From JAWWOL01 sp033851545 (lineage in GTDB: Bacteria > Actinomycetota > Actinomycetes > JAWWOL01), in the NCBI GenBank assembly GCA_033851545.1, contig JAWWOO010000005.1, forward strand, positions 1 to 64,000: DNA of 64,000 nt. The letters are read 5' to 3'. The notes beneath the pieces are model-generated. The model did not search any database, was not told the origin of the DNA, and saw only the letters and a list, made by a program, of their open reading frames with translations. Every line of letters starts with the position of its first letter. The stretch's first letter is position 1. The position numbers were made by a program, and so were the translations under genes. Of this stretch, positions 59,041 through 64,000 are shown one piece after another.

Positions 59041-59160
59041 GCCTGGCAACGCTAGGGACGCGGAGGTCTGCGGTCGTCACCCTGCGGAGCGATCTCCGCG
59101 GTCGCCGCCCGTCCCTCGTACGGGGGACGCCGGTGCGGCCCCGAGCGGTGACAATGGCGC

Positions 59161-60291
59161 ATGGGCCGAGCGAGGGAATGGCGAGGCCGGCTCGCCGCAG
59201 TTCCGCACGGTCGGGCCGGCGTCGCCGCCCTGCTGGCGCTGCTGGCGGTTGTCGAGACCTTGCTGCGCGCGACCAACGACAGCCCGTGGTACGTCCTGGT
59301 GCTGAGCCTGCTCGCCCTGTCAACGACGCTGCCGCTGGCCGTGCTGCCACCGGCTCCGGCGGCGGCGGCCGTCACTGCGGCCAGTGTCCTGTCGCTGGCC
59401 CCGTTCCACTCCCTCACCGTCGCGGGGGGAGCCGTCCAGCTGGTGGTCCTCTACCGGCTCGGCTCCCAGCTGATGGCAGCGGCGCTGGCCCTGCCGTTCC
59501 TGGTGCTCGCCCTCACGGTCCATGCCCAGGCCGACACCGCCGTGGTGCTGGCCTCCCTGGCCATGGCCGCAGCCTGGGCAGGGGCGGCTCAGCGGGCCCG
59601 CCGCGAGGCCGCGGCGCACAGCGCGGCGCGGAAGGACATCGTCAGCACCGTGCTCGAGCACAGCGCTCAGGGCGAACGCGCGCGGATCGCCCGCGAGCTG
59701 CACGACATCGTCGCGCACCACATCTCGATGATCGCCGTACAGGCGGAGACGGCGCGCCTCACCACGGCGGGCATGCCCCCGGCCGGCGCGCAGCGGCTGT
59801 CCTCGATCGGTGACATGGCGCGGGCTGCGCTGGCCGAGATGCGGCTGCTTCTGGGGGTGCTGCGAGAGGACGTCGAGTCGGCCGATCGCCAGCCGCAGCC
59901 TGGCCTCCGGCAGCTCAACGACCTGCTCGACGAGGCGCGCGCAGCCTCCGGCGCCGGCACCCGGCTCATCATCCGGGGGCCGGCGGACCCGCTCGACCCG
60001 AGCGTGGAGCTCGCCGCGTACCGCATCGTCCAGGAGGCCCTCACCAACGCCCGCCGGCACGCGCCCGGCGCAGCGGTCGACGTCGAGCTGTACTACGCCG
60101 CCGACGCCGTACGGGTGCGCATCCGCGACAACGGCCCCGGCTGCCCGGACGCGTCCTCAGGCGGACACGGCCTGCGGGGGATGCGCGAACGGGCGGCTGC
60201 CGTCGGCGGTCGGCTGCAGACCGGTCCGGCGCCCGGCGGCGGGTTCCTGGTCGAGACCGTGCTGCCGGTCAAGCCGGAGCCCGCCGGATGA
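59161..60291 (+). CDS. NarL-type sensor histidine kinase
   Basis: The 376-residue product has four to five TM helices (about 20-140) with almost no extracellular loop, a HisKA_3 dimerisation domain with the phosphoacceptor His in ARELHDIVAHHIS (about 177-189), and an HATPase domain (about 275-370: RIVQEALTNARRHAPG, DNGPGC, GHGLRGMRERAAAVGG). It probably senses the membrane itself, as do other intramembrane-sensing kinases next to ABC exporters (inference). Its stop overlaps the response regulator start. Confidence 0.93.
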   Translation: MGRAREWRGRLAAVPHGRAGVAALLALLAVVETLLRATNDSPWYVLVLSLLALSTTLPLAVLPPAPAAAAVTAASVLSLAPFHSLTVAGGAVQLVVLYRLGSQLMAAALALPFLVLALTVHAQADTAVVLASLAMAAAWAGAAQRARREAAAHSAARKDIVSTVLEHSAQGERARIARELHDIVAHHISMIAVQAETARLTTAGMPPAGAQRLSSIGDMARAALAEMRLLLGVLREDVESADRQPQPGLRQLNDLLDEARAASGAGTRLIIRGPADPLDPSVELAAYRIVQEALTNARRHAPGAAVDVELYYAADAVRVRIRDNGPGCPDASSGGHGLRGMRERAAAVGGRLQTGPAPGGGFLVETVLPVKPEPAG

Positions 60292-60962
60292 CAGCCGAGC
60301 CTGGGGCGATTCGCGTCCTCGTCGCCGACGACCACCAGGTCGTCCGCGAGGGGTTCGCCGGACTGCTCGCGACCCAGCCGGACTTCGTCGTCGTGGGAAC
60401 GGCCCCGGACGGGGTCGAGGCGGTGCGGGTGAGCCGCGCCGTGCACCCCGACGTCGTGCTGATGGATGTCCGGATGCCCACCATGGACGGCATCGAGGCG
60501 ACCCGGCAGCTCACCGGGCTCGGGGATCCGCCGCGGGTCCTCATCCTGACCACCTTCGACCTGGACGAGTACGTCTACGACGCGTTGTGCGCCGGCGCCA
60601 GCGGATTCCTGCTCAAGGACGTCACCGCCGAGCGGCTCTTCGAGGCCGTACGGGTCATCGCGGCCGGGGAGGCCCTGCTCGCCCCAGCCGTGACCCGCCG
60701 ACTCATTCGCGAGTTCGCCCGGCAGCGGCCGGCCGCCGAGGTCCGTCAGCCGGCCCTGGCCGCGCTCACCCCGCGGGAGACGGAGGTGCTCCGGCTGATG
60801 GCCGAAGGCCTGTCCAACCACGAGATCTCGGCCCGGCTGACGGTGACCGAGGAGACGGTGAAGACCCATGTGAGCCGACTGCTGAGCAAGCTCGGGCTGC
60901 GCGACCGCACCCAGGCCGTCGTCACCGCCTATGAGACCGGCCTGGTCGTGCCACGCCGGTAG
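60288..60962 (+). CDS. LuxR/NarL-type response regulator
   Basis: The 224-residue product has a receiver domain with phospho-Asp in VVLMDVRMPTMDG (about 54-66), the switch Thr and Lys in LTTFD and FLLKDV, and a C-terminal helix-turn-helix (about 158-215: LTPRETEVLRLMAEGLSNHEIS then ETVKTHVSRLLSKLGLRDR). The cognate kinase is directly upstream. Its probable target is the divergent ABC-2 operon. Confidence 0.94.
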   Translation: MTAEPGAIRVLVADDHQVVREGFAGLLATQPDFVVVGTAPDGVEAVRVSRAVHPDVVLMDVRMPTMDGIEATRQLTGLGDPPRVLILTTFDLDEYVYDALCAGASGFLLKDVTAERLFEAVRVIAAGEALLAPAVTRRLIREFARQRPAAEVRQPALAALTPRETEVLRLMAEGLSNHEISARLTVTEETVKTHVSRLLSKLGLRDRTQAVVTAYETGLVVPRR

Positions 60963-60966
60963 CCGC

Positions 60967-61527
60967 TCAGCCTCGCGCCCGGTAGTGCAGGTGGACCACG
61001 CCCCCGGCGAACCGGTCCTCCTGCAGCAGCTCCAGCCGTACGAGAGTCTCGTCGGGGAGCGCCCGGGTCCCGCCGCCCACGACGATGGGGGTGAGGTAGA
61101 GGTGGTAGTCGTCGACCAGGCCGGCCTTGATCGCCACGGCGGCAAGCTGCGGTCCGCCGATGCTGAGATCCCGCTCGGCCGACGCCTTCAGTCGCCGAAC
61201 GGCCTCGGGGTCGAAGGCCCGCTCGATCCGGGTCCTGGCACTCGAGACCCCCTCCAACGTGGTGGAGTAGACGACCTTGTCCGCCGACTGCCAGATCTGC
61301 GTGTAGTCCCGGACGACTTGCGGCTGGTCGTCGCCGGTGGGCATGCTCTCCCACGCGACCATGACCTCGTACATGCTGCGCCCGTAGAGGTAGCTGCCGA
61401 TGGGGCGCTCCTGGTCGTTGACGAACGCGTGCACCTCCTCGTCGGGCGCTGCCCAGTCGAAGTTGCCGTCCCTGTCGACGGTGTAGCCGTCCAGCGACTG
61501 GATCGCCGAGTAGACCAGCTTGGCCAC
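60967..61527 (-). CDS. Dihydrofolate reductase/RibD C-terminal-like family protein
   Basis: The 186-residue product begins AKLVYSAIQSLDGYTVDRDG and contains YLYGRSMYEVMVAWESM and ISIGGPQLAAVAIKAGLVDDYHLYLTPIVVGGG (shown in parts), the NADPH-binding pattern of the RibD_C/DHFR-like family. True DHFR activity is unlikely. GTG 61527 has GAGGAG seven bases upstream. It converges with the response regulator (4-base gap). Confidence 0.85.
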   Translation of the reverse strand: MAKLVYSAIQSLDGYTVDRDGNFDWAAPDEEVHAFVNDQERPIGSYLYGRSMYEVMVAWESMPTGDDQPQVVRDYTQIWQSADKVVYSTTLEGVSSARTRIERAFDPEAVRRLKASAERDLSIGGPQLAAVAIKAGLVDDYHLYLTPIVVGGGTRALPDETLVRLELLQEDRFAGGVVHLHYRARG

Positions 61528-61620
61528 GGGTCGTCTCCTCACGTGCTGCTGCTGCCAGCTCGCAACCTATAGAACCGGCTCGAGTTGTGGCCGTGGAAGG
61601 CAAGGTGCATGCTCCAGGCC

Positions 61621-62292
61621 ATGAGCTTGCGGCGCCCCGACCACGGTGACGACGAGCCGCTTCGGCCGCTGGAGATCACCGCGCCGATTGACATCACGCC
61701 GGGACCGGATGCGCTGGAGCACGGCAACGATCCGCGTCCCCTACGGCGGTGGGCGCTCAGGACGGTCGCCCTGGGCGTCGTCGTGGCCTCGGTGGTCGTC
61801 GCCGTGGTCATCCCGCACCAGCGCGACGTCCAGCAGCGCAGGGACCGCGCCTCGTACGACCGGCTGTTGAGCCTGTCCGCGGCAGGTGAGGCCTCCGTCG
61901 AGCAGGCGGTGTCGCACACCCGGGACGTCGTGCAGTACGCCGAGCCGCTGCTCAACTCACCCCTCACCGCGCCTGCGGTACGCGGCGACCTCTTCCGGCA
62001 GATCGACATCGCGGCTCGGCAGAGCCAGGCCGGCATCGAGGCGGAGCGACAGCGGCTGGCCGATGACGGCGTCACGAGCCGGGCCCGGCGGCTGCGGGTG
62101 GCCCGCGCGGCGACGCTGACCTACCTGGCCGGCTGGTCCGCGCTGTTCGCGCAGGCCGCGGGGGGTGCCACCCAGCCCGGTGGCGACTCGAATGCGGAAC
62201 GGCTGGCGGCCCGGGCTGCGCTGGTGAACGCCGCACCCGACCCCGAGCGGGCTGCGCTGGCCGCCCGGCTGCTGGGCAGCGACGGGCTGTGA
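61621..62292 (+). CDS. Single-pass membrane protein, unknown function
   Basis: The 223-residue product has a cytoplasmic N-terminus (1-42), one TM helix (LRTVALGVVVASVVVAVVI, about 46-64) and a helical extracytoplasmic region (about 70-223) rich in Ala/Arg. I do not recognise the family. ATG 61621 is chosen; two upstream in-frame Met codons lack ribosome sites. It is followed by a universal stress protein gene 39 bases later. Confidence 0.65.
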   Translation: MSLRRPDHGDDEPLRPLEITAPIDITPGPDALEHGNDPRPLRRWALRTVALGVVVASVVVAVVIPHQRDVQQRRDRASYDRLLSLSAAGEASVEQAVSHTRDVVQYAEPLLNSPLTAPAVRGDLFRQIDIAARQSQAGIEAERQRLADDGVTSRARRLRVARAATLTYLAGWSALFAQAAGGATQPGGDSNAERLAARAALVNAAPDPERAALAARLLGSDGL

Positions 62293-62331
62293 GCCCCGGA
62301 GGTAGCCTGACCGCAGAAGGTGACGAGTGAG

Positions 62332-62811
62332 ATGAACCCGAGTCGGCTGGTCGTCGTCGGTTGCGACGGCAGCCCGGACAGCGATGAGGCCCTGCGCTTC
62401 GCCGCAGAGGAAGCGCGGCTCCGCGGTGGGCACCTCGTCGTCGCCTGTGCCTACTTCCGGCCGGTGGACCCCGATCTCGCGGACTTCGGCTGGCCTGATG
62501 CCCAGCTGCAGGCCAAGGCCCTGGCCCGCGCGGAGATCGCGGTGCGCCGAGCGCTCAGTCTGCCGCCGGGAGCTGATCTGGGCGACTGCGAGCTGGTGGC
62601 CGCAGAGGGCGACCCCAGCAAGGTCCTCCTCGCGCAGGCCGGTGACGCCGCGCTGATCGTCATCGGCAGCCACGCACATCGGCTGCTCGGCGGGGTGTTC
62701 GGGCACCACACGAGCAGGCACCTGCTGCACGACGTCCGCGTCCCCGTCACTGTGGTGCCGTGCGCCGCCCGGTCAAAGGCCCAGGGTGCTCGACCCTCAC
62801 AGCGCGCCTGA
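62332..62811 (+). CDS. Universal stress protein (UspA family)
   Basis: The 159-residue product has a single Usp domain: VVGCDGSPDSDEALRFA (about 7-23) and the ATP-binding motif GSHAHRLLGGVFGHHTSRHLL (about 113-133; G-x2-G-x9-G(S/T) pattern loosely kept, with H in place of some residues). ATG 62332 is preferred over GTG 62320. It overlaps the convergent cupin gene by 15 bases. Confidence 0.85.
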   Translation: MNPSRLVVVGCDGSPDSDEALRFAAEEARLRGGHLVVACAYFRPVDPDLADFGWPDAQLQAKALARAEIAVRRALSLPPGADLGDCELVAAEGDPSKVLLAQAGDAALIVIGSHAHRLLGGVFGHHTSRHLLHDVRVPVTVVPCAARSKAQGARPSQRA

Positions 62812-63114
62812 CGGACGCCGAAGCGGATGATCCTTCAGCTCCACCTCGACGAAGACCGTTGGGTGGCCGGAGATGTTGGTGACGTCGTGCGCGGTCCCGG
62901 CGATCCCGGCATAGCCCACCCCGGCGGCTTGGGTCAGCTCGCGCTCCGACCCGTCGAGGGCGTTCACCCGGAATCTCCCGCCGGTGACGGGCACCACCAC
63001 GTAGTCGAACTCATGCTGGTGTTGGCCGGTCGCGTCGCCGTCGCCCGCGAAGGTCCAGGTCGTGACCCGGACCTGCTCGTTGTCCGTCGTGATGCTGCCC
63101 AGCGCGGCGCCCAT
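62797..63114 (-). CDS. Small cupin domain protein
   Basis: The 105-residue product has a single cupin core with the metal-ligand stretch QHQHEFDYVVVP (about 30-41) and the late His in GTAHDVTN. Its substrate is unknown. ATG 63114 has GAAGGAGAG upstream; the longer open frame before it lacks homology. It converges with the Usp gene, overlapping by 15 bases. Confidence 0.78.
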   Translation of the reverse strand: MGAALGSITTDNEQVRVTTWTFAGDGDATGQHQHEFDYVVVPVTGGRFRVNALDGSERELTQAAGVGYAGIAGTAHDVTNISGHPTVFVEVELKDHPLRRPSGAL

Positions 63115-63195
63115 CGGCTCTCCTTCGTTGCGGCCCAGCGTAGGCGGACCATCGGCGATGATGGCCTTCTGGGCGATCGGGGCGGAGGTGGCGCA

Positions 63196-64000
63196 CTGCG
63201 TAAGCGTTGGCTCGCCGCTCTCGTCACCTGCGCCCTCACGGCCGGGTGTACGGGGACGGCCGCCCGCCACGCCGGAGCCCCGTCGGTGCCGAGGACCCCG
63301 CCGGTCGTGACAGGCGCCACGCCGTCGCCCACCGCGACGCCGTCGCCTGCGCCAGCAGCTCCCCGGCCTGTCCGGCCGGCCCGGCCGCCGGCGAAGCCGG
63401 GCCTGGTCTGGGTGCCCAACCGGGTGCCGGCGCGACTCGTACTCGCCGCCAACCGGCTCGGGCCGGCCACCAGCGTGGTCGAGGTCGCTAACGGTACGGC
63501 CTGGTTCCGGACGGCTCCGGGGTCGGCCCTTGCGGCGCCGATCGACGTCTCTGCAGCGGATCCGCGCCGCTACGTTCGGGCAGTGCCGGCCGCTCGGGTG
63601 GCGATGTCGGGTCTGGTCGCTGGTCAGGTGCTGCTCGCTGCGGACGAGGCTCGGCTCCGCCGGCTGCGGGTGGGCGACCGCCTGACCCTGTCCGGACTCT
63701 CCTTACGGGTCAAGGCAATCGTCGCCGATGCAGTCATCGGCGACGCCGAGATGTTCGTGACGCCGGCGGACGGTCGCAGGCTGGGACTGCCGTTGGACCG
63801 CTACCTGCTCGTCCGGCCGCAGACGCCCAGCGCCTGGCCCAGGATCGCCACTGCACTGCGCAGGGCGACCCCGTCCGGCACACCGGTCCGGATCCTGGCA
63901 CCGGGCAAGGCGCGGGTGCTTCGCGAGGCGGACGCCGTGTTAACCCCGCTGGAGGAGAAGCTGCGGTTCGGCGAGTTCACCGCGGCCGCGCAGGCTGGGG
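63196..64000 (+). CDS. Lipoprotein, probable N-terminal part of an M15-type peptidase; CTG start; truncated by window
   Basis: The visible 268 residues begin with a basic signal peptide and lipobox (RKRWLAALVTCALTAGC, Cys near 18), a Pro/Ala/Thr linker (about 20-65) and a mixed domain (about 70-250) with GDRLTLSGLSLRVKAIV. The last residues (EEKLRFGEFT) resemble the lead-in to actinobacterial D-Ala-D-Ala carboxypeptidases of family M15, but the catalytic part lies beyond the window. No ATG, GTG or TTG is in frame; CTG 63196 follows GGAGGTG by five bases. Confidence 0.65.
   Translation, partial: MRKRWLAALVTCALTAGCTGTAARHAGAPSVPRTPPVVTGATPSPTATPSPAPAAPRPVRPARPPAKPGLVWVPNRVPARLVLAANRLGPATSVVEVANGTAWFRTAPGSALAAPIDVSAADPRRYVRAVPAARVAMSGLVAGQVLLAADEARLRRLRVGDRLTLSGLSLRVKAIVADAVIGDAEMFVTPADGRRLGLPLDRYLLVRPQTPSAWPRIATALRRATPSGTPVRILAPGKARVLREADAVLTPLEEKLRFGEFTAAAQAG

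Noticed and set aside
1..64000. tRNA genes, insertion sequences or prophage
   Set aside because: No tRNA T-arm pattern with matching acceptor ends, no transposase or integrase motifs and no phage structural genes were seen on either strand.

Overview
The window is chromosomal DNA of a GC-rich actinobacterium (about 70% GC by eye) next to the replication origin. It opens inside dnaA and runs through the block that in Streptomyces, and on both sides of oriC in Mycobacterium tuberculosis, carries rpmH-rnpA-yidD-yidC-jag-rsmG-parA-parB, cwlM-trxA-trxB-rsmA-sigM, murJ and its neighbours, cca, ino1-padR-DUF5318-ponA, rpsF-ssb-rpsR-rplI and dnaB. That conserved order (family and synteny knowledge) supports most names. 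oriC itself is expected between dnaA and dnaN, just left of the window. The single-contig Streptomyces-like order, GTG/TTG starts, two parS sites inside parA, a Rv3909-like protein and a c-di-AMP riboswitch on an NlpC/P60 gene all fit Actinobacteria. I cannot name a genus.

Layout. 1-6.9 kb: dnaA (minus) diverges from the ribosome, RNase P, membrane insertase and chromosome segregation operon (plus). 6.9-12.3 kb: a GNAT protein, then a minus-strand SigM stress and redox unit (sigM, anti-sigma factor, trxB, trxA, cwlM). 12.4-25.3 kb: a cell-envelope region with three secreted NlpC/P60 peptidoglycan hydrolases, a PAS-GAF-GGDEF diguanylate cyclase, a membrane-anchored pseudokinase, the lipid II flippase MurJ, a large DUF6049 surface protein, a Nudix hydrolase and a YbaK-like deacylase. 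The pseudokinase, which in mycobacteria is the C-terminal half of MurJ/MviN, is here a separate gene 5 kb away. 25.5-31.9 kb: cca, an unusual array of tandem hairpins, a TetR/tautomerase pair, an MFS transporter, inositol-phosphate synthase and its PadR partner. 32-44 kb: DUF5318, class A PBP, two polytopic glycosyltransferases, two AP-site repair nucleases, a stand-alone E2-like acyltransferase, the rpsF operon and dnaB. The dnaB gene is preceded by a 670-base gap full of dyads and DnaA-box-like sequences.

44-64 kb is accessory: small regulator/enzyme pairs (TetR-cupin, TetR-quinone oxidoreductase, ArsR-SRPBCC-hydrolase), a lipoprotein polysaccharide deacetylase, a four-gene zinc-type ABC importer with two different permeases flanked by two different Fur-family regulators, a heme-oxygenase-like di-iron protein, an ABC-2 exporter with a large extracellular insert facing a NarL-type two-component system, and several small single genes. 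The window ends inside a lipoprotein gene that appears to start with CTG.

No tRNA, rRNA, insertion sequence, prophage or CRISPR array was seen. The observations most worth following are the split MurJ/pseudokinase arrangement, the tandem hairpin array at 27.0-27.25 kb, the dyad and DnaA-box cluster before dnaB, and the double-Fur zinc island.
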